A model generated the notes under the pieces. It ran no database searches. It had not been told where the DNA came from and worked only from the letters and a program-made list of their open reading frames with translations. A stretch of DNA of 61,830 nucleotides from CAYVTZ01 sp964454685 (GTDB lineage: Bacteria > Bacillota > Clostridia > Christensenellales > Christensenellaceae), in the NCBI GenBank assembly GCA_964454685.1, contig CAYVTZ010000017.1, positions 1 through 61,830 on the forward strand, written 5' to 3'. A program made the translations under genes and the position numbers. Below are positions 1-8,639 of this stretch, one piece after another. Positions within the stretch are counted from its first letter, which is position 1, and each line of letters starts with the position of its first letter.

Positions 1-461
1 AGCGCGCGCGCAATGGAAACGCGTTGCTGCTCCCCGCCGGAAAGCTGGGAAGGGAAGTTGTTCATGCGCTCGGAAAGCCCCACCGCATCCAGCGCTTCCG
101 CTGCATCCAGCGGATTCATGCAAATTTGCGTGGCAAGCTCCACATTTTCCTTTGCGGTAAGATTCTGCACCAGATTGTAAAACTGAAAGACAAAACCGAT
201 GTCATATCGGCGGTAATTGGTCAGCTCTTTGGCGCTATATCCGCTGATGTTTGCGCCACCCACATGGATTTCGCCATCGTCGGCAGTATCCATGCCGCCT
301 AAAATATTAAGCACGGTGGTCTTTCCTGCACCACTCGCGCCTACGATCACGGCAAATTCGCCTTCTTCAATTTCAAAATTCACACCGTCCACGGCGCTGA
401 TGGTGACCTCGCCCATGCGGTAGCGCTTATGGACGTCCTTGAGTTCTACAAAGTTGGGCAT
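1..461 (-). CDS. ABC transporter ATP-binding protein, MacB/LolD type (3' end off window)
   Basis: The first 153 codons of an ABC ATPase are present; the rest lies beyond position 1. Walker A GASGAGKTT is at residues 41-49, the Q-loop glutamine at 93 (FVFQFYN), and the signature LSGGEQQRV at 140-148. The short order with an FYNLVQNLTAKENV-like segment is typical of the LolD/MacB/SalX group, which powers lipoprotein, peptide or antibiotic export with an FtsX-like permease. The ATG at 461 overlaps the end of the TetR gene by 16 nt, so the two are probably cotranscribed and the regulator probably controls this exporter. The permease is expected beyond the left edge. Substrate unknown. Confidence 0.9.
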   Translation of the reverse strand, partial: MPNFVELKDVHKRYRMGEVTISAVDGVNFEIEEGEFAVIVGASGAGKTTVLNILGGMDTADDGEIHVGGANISGYSAKELTNYRRYDIGFVFQFYNLVQNLTAKENVELATQICMNPLDAAEALDAVGLSERMNNFPSQLSGGEQQRVSIARA

Positions 462-1057
462 GTTGATGATTCCTCTCTGTTTTTTGTTTCCGCTGTCACG
501 GCCATCCCCGTAAGGAATATAGTCAAAAACTGTTCCAGTGCATGAAACAAGGCGTCCGGCTGCTCCAAAAGGCGGAAACACAAATCCAGCACACCGCTTA
601 CAAGCGCATGCGCCAACGCGTAGGAAACCTCCCGGCTTTGCCGCAGCCCGCATAAAATCGAAACGTCGTGTAATCGCCCGCAAACCAGCTCATTCAAATC
701 CTCGCGCAGATGAGCATACTTCGCGCCCGCTTTGCCGTTTGTCATCAAATAAAACTGCGTGGCGTTTTGGGTATACATGTGTGCCACATCCTGTGCGATC
801 ACCCGCACATTCTGCACGCCTTGCGCCGCCGTAGTTGCGCTCATGCTCACCAGCGTGTCAATTTGCTTGAGCACGGGCGCCATGGCTTGATCCAGCAGAT
901 CTTCCTTGTTTTTAAAATAGGCATAGATATTGCCGGGCGTCGTGCCTGCACGCTCCGCAATGTGGCGCAACGAAGCACGTTCGAACCCATGATCCGAAAA
1001 TTCCCGCAATGCGGCACTTAATAGGGCTTGTCTGACTTCATCTTTCAATCTCTGCAT
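446..1057 (-). CDS. TetR/AcrR family transcriptional regulator
   Basis: A 203-residue regulator. The N-terminal 50 residues form the TetR helix-turn-helix, including ERAGTTPGNIYAYFKNKEDL; the remainder is the helical ligand-binding and dimer domain. I chose the ATG at 1057 because AACAGGTG precedes it by 7 nt; an in-frame TTG at 1075 is possible but lacks a good ribosome site. The gene overlaps the downstream ABC ATPase start by 16 nt, which fits a self-regulated drug- or peptide-exporter operon. The ligand cannot be told from sequence. Confidence 0.88.
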   Translation of the reverse strand: MQRLKDEVRQALLSAALREFSDHGFERASLRHIAERAGTTPGNIYAYFKNKEDLLDQAMAPVLKQIDTLVSMSATTAAQGVQNVRVIAQDVAHMYTQNATQFYLMTNGKAGAKYAHLREDLNELVCGRLHDVSILCGLRQSREVSYALAHALVSGVLDLCFRLLEQPDALFHALEQFLTIFLTGMAVTAETKNREESSTCPTL

Positions 1058-1238
1058 TATTAAACACCTGTTCAATTTATAATTCTATTTTAATGCTGCG
1101 ATCGCACCGTGTCAATCCATTTTGCAGATATTTACGAGTTGTTTACACAACGCCTATCAATTTGTGAAAATTCAGATACGCCGTGCAAAAACATCTCGCA
1201 GCAGGACTTCATTTTTTCATGCTTCACAAGCAAAATAC

Positions 1239-1268
1239 TTGCATATATTCCCATCGGTATGATATGAT
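1239..1268 (+). promoter_or_regulatory. Putative promoter of the purine permease
   Basis: TTGCAT (1239-1244) and TATGAT (1263-1268) are separated by 18 nt and would start transcription about 150 nt before the permease start, covering the structured leader. Confidence 0.45.
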
Positions 1269-1274
1269 AAGTTT

Positions 1275-1405
1275 GTCATACTCCTAAGATGCAAACAGAA
1301 TATAAGGGGAGTCCGAGACGCGGGCAGCGGCGCTATGGGGGTAGCGCGGCGACAGCGCCTTATTTGTATTGTATCTTACCCCGTAAGGGAAAATCATCTA
1401 TTTTA
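1275..1405 (+). promoter_or_regulatory. Structured 5' leader (riboswitch-like) of the purine permease
   Basis: The leader can fold into a long closing stem: 1286-1294 (AAGATGCAA) pairs with 1369-1377 (TTGTATCTT), and 1302-1307 (ATAAGG) pairs with 1358-1363 (CCTTAT). Inside is a perfect hairpin, GCGCTA (1330-1335) with TAGCGC (1342-1347). A GTCCGAGAC segment lies at 1311-1319. A second small hairpin (CTTAC/GTAAG) follows near 1375-1387. I do not see the conserved bases of the classical guanine/adenine riboswitch. The GTCCGAGA string recalls part of the ykkC family, but the rest of that consensus is not evident. The ligand is unknown; purine-related control is inferred only from the gene it precedes. 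Confidence 0.45.
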
Positions 1406-1423
1406 TTTTGGAGGGAAGGTTTT

Positions 1424-2737
1424 ATGGAAAAAATTTTTAAACTCAAAGCTCGTGGCACCAATGTAAAGACAGAATTGATTGCGGCATTGACGACATTTTT
1501 CGCAATGGCATATATCATTTTTGTCAATCCAAACATGCTGTCACAAACAGGTATGGACTTTTACGCGGTGGTCATCGCAACGTGCGTTGCCTCGGCAATC
1601 GGCTGCTTGCTGACGGCCTTCATCGCAAACGTACCCTTTGCGCAAGCGCCCGGCATGGGTCTGAACGCATTTTTCACGTATACCGTTTGCTTTGGTATGG
1701 GCTTCACGTGGCAGCAGGCGTTGGCAATCGTGTTGATTTCCGGTCTGCTGTTTCTGGTTGTGACCATCACACCGCTGCGCAAAATCGTAATCGCGGCAAT
1801 CCCCGCGCAGCTCAAATCAGCAATCGGCGCAGGCATCGGGCTTTTTTTGGCGATCATCGGTCTGGTCAATGCGGGCGTGATCAGCTTTGAGGCTGGCATT
1901 CCGGCAATGGCAAGCCTGACCAGCGGCGCGCCGCTGCTGTGCATCTTGGGCATTCTGCTTACGGCAATTCTGGTGGTTTGGAAAGTAAAGGGCGGCATCT
2001 TCATCTCGATTATCGTGATGACATTGATTGGCATTCCGATGGGAGTGACGCAGATTCCGGAAAGCATTTCCTATGCGGGTATGTTCGAGTCCTTTGGTCA
2101 GACTGTTTTTGCGATGGACTTTAATTTTGCTTCTGTCGGTGTGCTGGCGGCCGTAACGGCAATCATTTCGTTCTTCCTCGTGGATATGTTCGATACCGTC
2201 GGCACATTGATCGGCACGGCAACCAATGCGGGCATGACGGATAAAGACGGCAATTTCCCGGAAGGGGATCGGGCGCTGGTGGCAGACGCAGTCGCTACCT
2301 GCGCGGGCGCGTGCATTGGCACCTCCACTGTGACCACCTATGTGGAATCCGCAACAGGCATTGAGCAGGGCGGCAAAACCGGACTGACGGCATTCTTTGT
2401 AGGAATTTTCTTCATCATTTTCATGTTCCTTGCGCCGGTAGCAGGTATCATTCCGGGGGCGGCAACGGCTCCGGCGCTGATCATCGTAGGTGTATTCATG
2501 CTCGGCGGCGTAAAAGCAATCGATTGGAAGGATATGGAAATTGCGATTCCCGCCTTCATCGCGCTCGCGGCAATGCCCTTTACCTATTCCATTTCCAATG
2601 GCATCGGGCTTTCATTTATCGCCTATGTGGTGATCAAGGTATTCCGCGGCAAGGCAAAGGAAGTGCATCCTCTGCTCTACATCATTTCCATCTTGTTTAT
2701 CGTCATGTTTATCTTGCAGCCCATTTCCATGGCGTAA
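1424..2737 (+). CDS. NCS2/AzgA-family purine (guanine/hypoxanthine) permease
   Basis: A 437-residue polytopic membrane protein of the AzgA branch of NCS2 transporters, proton-coupled importers of guanine, hypoxanthine or adenine in characterised relatives such as PbuG. The N-terminus (GTNVKTELIAALTTF, AYIIFVNPNML), the conserved QAPGMGLNAFF segment and SFFLVDMFDTVGTLIG near the middle are family hallmarks. The ATG at 1424 is preceded by GGAGGGAAGG; the longer open frame back to 1289 runs through the structured leader and is rejected. It stands alone, with its own promoter and leader upstream and a terminator at 2809-2837. Salvage enzymes Hpt and IMP dehydrogenase are encoded elsewhere in the window. 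Confidence 0.93.
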   Translation: MEKIFKLKARGTNVKTELIAALTTFFAMAYIIFVNPNMLSQTGMDFYAVVIATCVASAIGCLLTAFIANVPFAQAPGMGLNAFFTYTVCFGMGFTWQQALAIVLISGLLFLVVTITPLRKIVIAAIPAQLKSAIGAGIGLFLAIIGLVNAGVISFEAGIPAMASLTSGAPLLCILGILLTAILVVWKVKGGIFISIIVMTLIGIPMGVTQIPESISYAGMFESFGQTVFAMDFNFASVGVLAAVTAIISFFLVDMFDTVGTLIGTATNAGMTDKDGNFPEGDRALVADAVATCAGACIGTSTVTTYVESATGIEQGGKTGLTAFFVGIFFIIFMFLAPVAGIIPGAATAPALIIVGVFMLGGVKAIDWKDMEIAIPAFIALAAMPFTYSISNGIGLSFIAYVVIKVFRGKAKEVHPLLYIISILFIVMFILQPISMA

Positions 2738-2808
2738 CGCGTGAACGTATGATAAACGCCTGCCCATAATGCTTTATGGGGTGCGAACAGAATTTTTTTA
2801 GCGCGTCA

Positions 2809-2837
2809 AAATCCGTTGCAAATGCAACGGATTTTTT
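2809..2837 (+). terminator. Rho-independent terminator after the purine permease
   Basis: The inverted repeat AAATCCGTTGCA / TGCAACGGATTT is followed by a run of T, 70 nt past the permease stop. Confidence 0.85.
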
Positions 2838-2922
2838 GCTGTCCCCGCGTTATACTAACATTGTAAAGAGGAATGATAGCATCATGATGCGACGCACGCA
2901 AAACCCAAGGAGGTTGGTAAAC

Positions 2923-3267
2923 ATGGCAGCATATATCAAAAATATCGAACAATCGGCGGCATTGTCTCTGTCGGAGCAGGTGGCATATCAGCCGGGGCAG
3001 ATCGTCAGTAAGACACTGGCACAAAATAAGCATCGGAGTCTGACGCTGTTTGCGTTTGATCAAGGTGAAGAGATCAGCACACACGCCTCAGACGGTGACG
3101 CAATGGTGATGGTGCTGGATGGCAAGGGAAAAATCACGATTGATGGCAAGGATCACGAAGTCACCGCCGGACAAACCATTGTAATGCCGGCAGGATTGCC
3201 ACATGCGGTCTACGCCTTGGAACCCTTTAAAATGTTTCTGATCGTGGTGTTTCCGGAAGGAGCGTGA
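2923..3267 (+). CDS. Cupin-domain protein
   Basis: A 114-residue single-domain cupin. The core shows the two cupin motifs in degenerate form, around ISTHASDGDAMVMVLDG and MPAGLPHAVYA. The start is the ATG at 2923, directly behind AAGGAGG; longer in-frame starts at 2776 and 2884 lack a comparable site. Small cupins of this kind bind a metal or small ligand; catalytic activity cannot be assigned. The ferredoxin gene begins 5 nt after its stop, so the two are very likely one operon. A TATACT at 2851-2856 may be its -10 box. Confidence 0.85.
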   Translation: MAAYIKNIEQSAALSLSEQVAYQPGQIVSKTLAQNKHRSLTLFAFDQGEEISTHASDGDAMVMVLDGKGKITIDGKDHEVTAGQTIVMPAGLPHAVYALEPFKMFLIVVFPEGA

Positions 3268-3272
3268 GCAAC

Positions 3273-3461
3273 ATGAAGGCATGTATTGATCGGGAAGGCT
3301 GTATCGGCTGCGGCGCATGCGCCGCAATCTGTCCGCAGGTGTTTCACATGGCGGAGGATGGGCTTGCCGAGGCAGCAGAACAAATCAAACGCGCGGACGC
3401 AGAGTTGGCGCAGGAGGCTGCGCAGGCATGTCCTGTGGAAGTCATTACAATAGAGGATTGA
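3273..3461 (+). CDS. Single-cluster 4Fe-4S ferredoxin
   Basis: A 62-residue ferredoxin with the cluster motif CIGCGACAAICP near the N-terminus and a distal ACPVEVI. The fourth ligand therefore lies far downstream, as in monocluster ferredoxins of the Desulfovibrio/Thermotoga type, rather than in the clostridial 2[4Fe-4S] type. The ATG at 3273 has AAGGAG ten nt upstream; an in-frame GTG at 3264 is too close to that site. It follows the cupin gene and is closed by a bidirectional terminator. It is a soluble low-potential electron carrier; its partner is unknown. Confidence 0.92.
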   Translation: MKACIDREGCIGCGACAAICPQVFHMAEDGLAEAAEQIKRADAELAQEAAQACPVEVITIED

Positions 3462-3467
3462 ACGCAA

Positions 3468-3497
3468 AAGGCGGCTGTGGAAAACCATAGCCGCCTT
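3468..3497. terminator. Bidirectional terminator, ferredoxin / MtaA-like gene
   Basis: AAGGCGGCTGTGG-AAAA-CCATAGCCGCCTT lies between two convergent genes and can serve both. Confidence 0.8.
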
Positions 3498-3518
3498 ACC
3501 ATATTGGGCACACTCAAA

Positions 3519-4526
3519 TCAGCGTAATTCCATCTCTTGCAGTGTGCGCGCCACGCACAGCAAATTTTCCTGCGGCGTATCCTTTGGCACCTCACAGCCC
3601 GCCGCGCAAATGAACTTGTCGCCTGCAATGTTTGCACATGCAATCACGCTTTCACGCACACGCGCTTCATCTCCTTGCAGCAGCACCGCCACAGGGTCAA
3701 AGTTCCCACTCAAACAGGTGCCTTTGCTTAATTGTGTCGCGCGCTCCAGCGGCACCATCCAGTCCACATCCAGAATGTCGATCACATCCCAGGGCATGTC
3801 CTCTAAAAATGGCGTTGTATTGCCGCAAATATGCAGCTTCGTTTTTGCTCCCGCATTGCGGATCTCCTGCAAAATACGCCGCTGGAATTCGCCTGCCCAT
3901 TGCTTGTACGCCGCGGGTCCCGCCACCGAGGAAATCGCGTCGCCCACGCCGATGATGTCCGCGCCCGCCGCAATTTGCGCGCGCGCATACATCGTTGCCT
4001 GCTCCAGCAAAATCTCCAAGAGTTCTCTCATCCACGCTTCCTCATCGAAGGTGTCCATCAAAAACTCCGTCACGCCGCGCAGGTCGGCAGCCTCGGCAAA
4101 CATGCCTTCCACCCAGCCGATTACGGCAAACTCATCGCCCGCCTCACGTTTGTAATATTCAATGGCGCGCAGTGTTTCGCTCATGCGCTTGCCATCCTCC
4201 GGCTTTACGGGCTTCAGCTGCCGGATGGCGCTCTTTTCCGCCAAAAGCTGCACCTTGGGGTAGGGCACGTCGTTTTCCGGAAACACCACCTGCGTGCCCA
4301 GATCATGCGCCTCGCGCATGGGGTCAGACATGGTCGTCACCACATCAAATCCGTATTTGTGCGCGCAAGTCAAGTTTCCCTGTGCCAGCTTTTTATAGTC
4401 CGTGCAATAGTCACGATACGTCACGCCGATCTCCTTGGCTGCAAACTGCATCATGATGTTCAAGTTGGGCACGCGGTCCACCGGCTGCCCTGCAATGCGG
4501 CGCAATACGCGCTCTTTTCCTGTCAT
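3519..4526 (-). CDS. UroD/MtaA-family corrinoid methyltransferase-like protein
   Basis: A 335-residue TIM-barrel protein of the uroporphyrinogen-decarboxylase superfamily. It carries the pattern H232-x-C234 (LHICGN) and C311 (AAGCEVP), spaced like the HxCx(n)C zinc site of MtaA/MtbA/CmuA-type methyltransferases. True HemE does not need this site, so I read it as a methylcobamide-dependent methyltransferase that moves a methyl group from a corrinoid protein to a thiol or pterin acceptor. GNFDPVAVLLQG is also typical of this branch. The ATG at 4526 follows AGGAGGACAC; the open frame extends to 4622 without a site. It is divergent from an MFS transporter. No corrinoid protein gene is adjacent. 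Confidence 0.78.
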   Translation of the reverse strand: MTGKERVLRRIAGQPVDRVPNLNIMMQFAAKEIGVTYRDYCTDYKKLAQGNLTCAHKYGFDVVTTMSDPMREAHDLGTQVVFPENDVPYPKVQLLAEKSAIRQLKPVKPEDGKRMSETLRAIEYYKREAGDEFAVIGWVEGMFAEAADLRGVTEFLMDTFDEEAWMRELLEILLEQATMYARAQIAAGADIIGVGDAISSVAGPAAYKQWAGEFQRRILQEIRNAGAKTKLHICGNTTPFLEDMPWDVIDILDVDWMVPLERATQLSKGTCLSGNFDPVAVLLQGDEARVRESVIACANIAGDKFICAAGCEVPKDTPQENLLCVARTLQEMELR

Positions 4527-4718
4527 GTGTCCTCCTGCTCGTTTGACGCACCCACCCTTGCATGGTACAATGGGTTCGGTACGTTCAATCTGATTTTTCG
4601 TTTGTCTGTCAGCTTGGCGCAACTGTATCTGTGTTCACGCACCGCGCTGAACCGGTATCTTTTATGTTTCCATAATTGACGCGATTTGTCAATATTATTA
4701 TTTAAGGTCAGGTATCTC

Positions 4719-5909
4719 ATGAAAAAAACACATGCGCTGTTACTCGTCACCTGCTTCTGTATGTACATCGCCTATGCCCTGTACGTGAACATCTTTGGCA
4801 CAAACGCCTCAGTGATGATGGGGTTCTTCGGTATTTCCTCGGTAGAGCAGGGTTTTCTGCTTACCATGCAGTCAGTCGGCGGTCTTTTGATGGCGGTGTT
4901 CCTCGCGCTGTTTGGCGAGCGATACAACAAAATCACAGTGCTGTGTCTCGGTCTGCTGGTGCTTGCCGCGGCGTGCCTTGGCGTAGGTCTGGCGCAGAGC
5001 TATACCGTGGTCATGGTCTGCGTGCTGCTGGCAGGCGTCGGCTACACCAACATCGATGTGATGATGAACGGCATGGTTTCGGACATCTTTCCGCAACGTA
5101 AAAATACATTCCTGCCACTGATTCACGCGTTTTACGGTTTGGGGGCAATGCTCGCGCCGCTGTTTGCCTCTGCGCTCGTGCGCGAGGACGAATCCGGTTC
5201 CTTTCGCATTCCTTATCTGATCATTGCTGTGGCGGCATTTGCCATCTTTGCCGTGTCTTTTTTTGTGGGAAAGGCGGTACGCAAGGACACGCCCTATGCC
5301 GATCTGACCGCGCTGCGCCAACGCGCGCGCGCAAACCCCGCCGAGGTGTTCCGCTCCGGCAAGGCATGGCTGCTGCTGTTGTGCGGTACGCTGTATTTTT
5401 CCTTTCTGATGGGAACGGCTTCCTGGCTGCCCACTTATTATCTCCAATCCTTTGGAATGTCGTTGACGCAGGCAGGCATGATGCTTACGCTGTTTTTTGC
5501 GGGCGCGCTGGTCATGCGCTTTTTAAGCCCCTTATTGCTGCGCAAATTAAACGCCATGCAGCTTTTTGCTTGCTTCGGGGCAGGCGCGGGCGTTGCCATG
5601 CTTTGTGCGCTGCATACGTTGGATCCTACGCTTGCGGGCGCGCTGATTGCGCTCGCCGGGTTTTTGCAGGGCGGCAATGTCGCCGCGTTTGTCATCTTGT
5701 GCTGTGACGCATTCCCGCATCGCACCGCCTCCGCATCCTCCATCATGATCTTCGCTTCCTCCGCCGCAACCATGACGGCTCCGCTTTGGATGGGGGCGCT
5801 GTCACAGCAGTCCGGTAGTTTTCAGCTGCCGCTGTCCATCGTCTGTATCCTTCTGTTTTGTTCCTGCCTGCTCGCATGGCGAATCACAAGCGTTAAAAAA
5901 ACACGCTGA
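4719..5909 (+). CDS. Major facilitator superfamily transporter
   Basis: A 396-residue protein with about 12 hydrophobic segments in two halves of six, divided by a charged loop (ADLTALRQRARANPAEVFRSGK). The start is taken at ATG 4719 (MKKTHALLL); the frame is open to a TTG at 4686. The ribosome site is weak (AAGGTCAGG). It is divergent from the MtaA-like gene, with a 192-nt shared upstream region, so it could import that enzyme's substrate; this is only positional inference. Substrate not identifiable. Confidence 0.85.
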   Translation: MKKTHALLLVTCFCMYIAYALYVNIFGTNASVMMGFFGISSVEQGFLLTMQSVGGLLMAVFLALFGERYNKITVLCLGLLVLAAACLGVGLAQSYTVVMVCVLLAGVGYTNIDVMMNGMVSDIFPQRKNTFLPLIHAFYGLGAMLAPLFASALVREDESGSFRIPYLIIAVAAFAIFAVSFFVGKAVRKDTPYADLTALRQRARANPAEVFRSGKAWLLLLCGTLYFSFLMGTASWLPTYYLQSFGMSLTQAGMMLTLFFAGALVMRFLSPLLLRKLNAMQLFACFGAGAGVAMLCALHTLDPTLAGALIALAGFLQGGNVAAFVILCCDAFPHRTASASSIMIFASSAATMTAPLWMGALSQQSGSFQLPLSIVCILLFCSCLLAWRITSVKKTR

Positions 5910-5982
5910 TCTCTTTTTGGGGAAAACCGGCCTCATCACTTTTGTGTCAAGAATGGGGGACTTTCTTCTGTATTGCTCCGGC

Positions 5983-7788
5983 TTACTGCACCATCGCCAG
6001 AGAGATCGACACCTTGAAGGTATCTCCCTCAATTTCCAACTGAAAGTTCCCGCCGCTGCTCTGCGTAAAGCTCTGCGCGATGGACAGCCCCAGTCCGTTG
6101 CCTTCTGTGCTGCGCGATTCATCGCCGCGCACAAAGCGCCCCAGCAGTTCCTCCGCTGTGAAGTTGATGTGATAGGCGGATGTATTTTGTACGCGGATGC
6201 TTGCAATGCTGCCGTCCTGTACCACGCTTAGAAAGATGCGCGTTCCTGTCAGAGAGTATTTCAGCGCATTGTCTACCACATTTTGCAGCACGCGATACAT
6301 CAGCCGTCCATCCGCAATCACAGGCACCGGCACATCCGGAATCTGCACCTCAACGGCAAACCCGGATGACTCAATCTTGTCCTGCATATCGGCAATCGTC
6401 TGTTTTGCCAGCTTGGCAAGATCCAGTCGCTGTGCATCCACCTTCAAATCGCCCGCCGCACTCATAGAAAGGTCAAATACGTCCACCACCATGTTTTTCA
6501 GCATTTGCGATTTCTTTGCAATCACCTGCACGTAGTCTCGCGCGGGTTCCGGCAATTCCTCTCTGCTCAGCAGCTCTGTATAGGATATGATGGAAGTCAG
6601 CGGCGTCTTGAGATCGTGCGATACATTGGTCACCAGTTCGCTCTTGGCGCGCTCCGCCTTAATTTGTTCCTGCATACTGTCCTCCACGCTGCGCTTGATG
6701 CGCTCATAGTCTCGCACTGTGGCGTAAAACAGCGCCACCGTAATGAAAATTTCCAGCAATACAGCAATCAGCACAACTCCTTCCATCAACGTCGTCATCG
6801 CAATGACCACGAGCAGAAAGCTGACCGCTACATAAATCGCCAAACGGATGGTCACAGATTTTACAGGCTTAAACTGTGACAGCGCCTCACCGGTGAATAA
6901 TGACTTGATGCCGTGCGCCACGCGCCCGATCATGCTGTGTTTGATGATGTCATGGTCCTTCGCCTTGCGCACCATTGCAAGCAAAAACATCTCGCACAGC
7001 AAAGTGCACAACACCAGCAGCAAACTGCCCATTACAATAAACCAGCGGGGAACCGAGAAAAAAGAAATCCCAAATGTCAACCCAAAAATCGCCCATCCAA
7101 CCGCAAAAATGATCAGGAAAAACAGCAGGTGCAGTTCGAAAAACATTTTGTCCAGTCCGCACAGGTGCAGTTCCTTGTCTGCCGGTCGCCGCCCTGTTAC
7201 AACGCACAGCAGAATGATGATGATGAATCCTGCAATCGCCAGCCATGCCGTCAGCGGCACGATGCCCGAATAATAGCGGTAAGATTGATACCACTGCTGC
7301 TCCATTGCCGCAAGATCGTCATCATCCATCGCAGCGTAGACCTTCTCTGTTTCGTCCGCCGGATAAAAGTTGAACTGTCGGCTCAGCGAGCTGGATATAT
7401 TGCCGTATTCATACAAAAAGTGTGCCCGTTTGTTCGCAAAAAACTCTCTGCCCTCTCCCGGTACATTGGTAAACTCTTCGCCATCCACCAGCGCATAGTA
7501 ATACATCTGCGGCTTCTCTGCCGCCCAGTCCTGCGCATAAGTATTTTGCTCCTCTTGACTACCCGGCGCATAAAAAACCTGTGCCGCTTCCCTCATCCGG
7601 TTCAGAAACGTGCTGCTCTCCACATATTCCGGCGTCTCCAAACTCATAAAAGGATAAGTGCCCGAATCATTAACGCGCATCATCTCTGAAAAATTCCACG
7701 GCACCAAAAAGGAACAGGCCGCCAACAGCAGCCACAAAACTGTTTTGGTTATACTATTTGTTGCAAATCTTCTCAATTTTGTACCCAA
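5983..7788 (-). CDS. Membrane sensor histidine kinase
   Basis: A 601-residue kinase. One N-terminal membrane segment precedes an extracytoplasmic stretch of about 140 residues; a run of five or so further membrane segments follows, then the dimerisation/phospho-acceptor helix with SHDLKTPLTS. The ATPase domain has the N box (VDNALKYS) and G2 box (GNGLGLS). The TTG start at 7788 overlaps the regulator gene by 35 nt, indicating translational coupling. The response regulator gene lies directly upstream in the same operon. The multi-span sensor region has no small-molecule motif I recognise. Confidence 0.9.
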   Translation of the reverse strand: MGTKLRRFATNSITKTVLWLLLAACSFLVPWNFSEMMRVNDSGTYPFMSLETPEYVESSTFLNRMREAAQVFYAPGSQEEQNTYAQDWAAEKPQMYYYALVDGEEFTNVPGEGREFFANKRAHFLYEYGNISSSLSRQFNFYPADETEKVYAAMDDDDLAAMEQQWYQSYRYYSGIVPLTAWLAIAGFIIIILLCVVTGRRPADKELHLCGLDKMFFELHLLFFLIIFAVGWAIFGLTFGISFFSVPRWFIVMGSLLLVLCTLLCEMFLLAMVRKAKDHDIIKHSMIGRVAHGIKSLFTGEALSQFKPVKSVTIRLAIYVAVSFLLVVIAMTTLMEGVVLIAVLLEIFITVALFYATVRDYERIKRSVEDSMQEQIKAERAKSELVTNVSHDLKTPLTSIISYTELLSREELPEPARDYVQVIAKKSQMLKNMVVDVFDLSMSAAGDLKVDAQRLDLAKLAKQTIADMQDKIESSGFAVEVQIPDVPVPVIADGRLMYRVLQNVVDNALKYSLTGTRIFLSVVQDGSIASIRVQNTSAYHINFTAEELLGRFVRGDESRSTEGNGLGLSIAQSFTQSSGGNFQLEIEGDTFKVSISLAMVQ

Positions 7789-8464
7789 GACCCCATACCA
7801 CCTTCAAATATTCCGGCTCCCGCGGATTCAGCTCCATCTTTTCTCGAATGCGGCGAATGTGCACCATCACGGTATTTTCTACCGAAAAGGACGGCTCGTT
7901 CCACACCGCTTCATAGATTTCCTCCGCCGGAAACACCCGCCCCAAATTACGCATAAACAGCTCCACGATCTTGTATTCTGTGGGGGTCAGGCGTACATCC
8001 TCACCGTCCGCCAGCAGGCGCTTGCCCGCCTCGTCCAGCAGCAGTCTGCCGTTGGTAATCTGCCCCTCCTGCGAGGGCGCAAACACGCCGCCCAATTGCG
8101 TATACCGCCGAAGCTGGCTTTTGACGCGCGCCATCAGTTCCTGTGGTGAGAAAGGCTTGGTCACATAGTCGTCCGCACCCACATTCAGCCCGATGATTTT
8201 ATCGCTGTCCTGCGTCTTTGCCGAAAGTATGATGATGGGGATGTTCTGTTTTTCCCGAATCTTCATTGTGGCGGATATTCCGTCCATGCGCGGCATCATC
8301 ACATCCAGCAAGATCAAGTCGATCTTGTGCTGCACCAGCGCATCCAGCGCCTGCAATCCATCATAGGCAAACACCGACACAAAACCTTCCTGCTCCAGCA
8401 GTTTCCCAATCGCTGTTGCGATTTCGCGGTCATCATCCACCACCAAAATGCGTGTTTCTTGCAT
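7754..8464 (-). CDS. OmpR/PhoB-family response regulator
   Basis: A 236-residue regulator. The receiver domain has the acidic pocket VVDDD near residue 10, the phospho-acceptor in ILLDVMMP around residue 53, and the KPF lysine. The C-terminal winged helix contains LTPTEYKIVELFMRN and VHIRRIREKME. The ATG at 8464 follows AAGGAG by 6 nt; the upstream in-frame extension has no site. It is cotranscribed with the overlapping histidine kinase. Target genes unknown. Confidence 0.95.
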   Translation of the reverse strand: MQETRILVVDDDREIATAIGKLLEQEGFVSVFAYDGLQALDALVQHKIDLILLDVMMPRMDGISATMKIREKQNIPIIILSAKTQDSDKIIGLNVGADDYVTKPFSPQELMARVKSQLRRYTQLGGVFAPSQEGQITNGRLLLDEAGKRLLADGEDVRLTPTEYKIVELFMRNLGRVFPAEEIYEAVWNEPSFSVENTVMVHIRRIREKMELNPREPEYLKVVWGLGYKIEKICNK

Positions 8465-8639
8465 TGTTTTCTCCTTGCTAGGGCACACCCTACGGTTGAG
8501 CGCAAACCCCCATACATCCGCAAAGGGGCAACGCCCGCAAAAGCGTTGCCGCATGTTGGTTTGCTATACTGATATCATAGCGGTCCATTCTTACACGCGC
8601 CGCAATGTTTTCCTTACAGATTTCTTACAGTGGCGCTCC

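Noticed and set aside
1289..1423. N-terminal 45-codon extension of the purine permease.
   Set aside because: It runs through the structured leader; family members begin at the ATG at 1424, which has a strong ribosome site.
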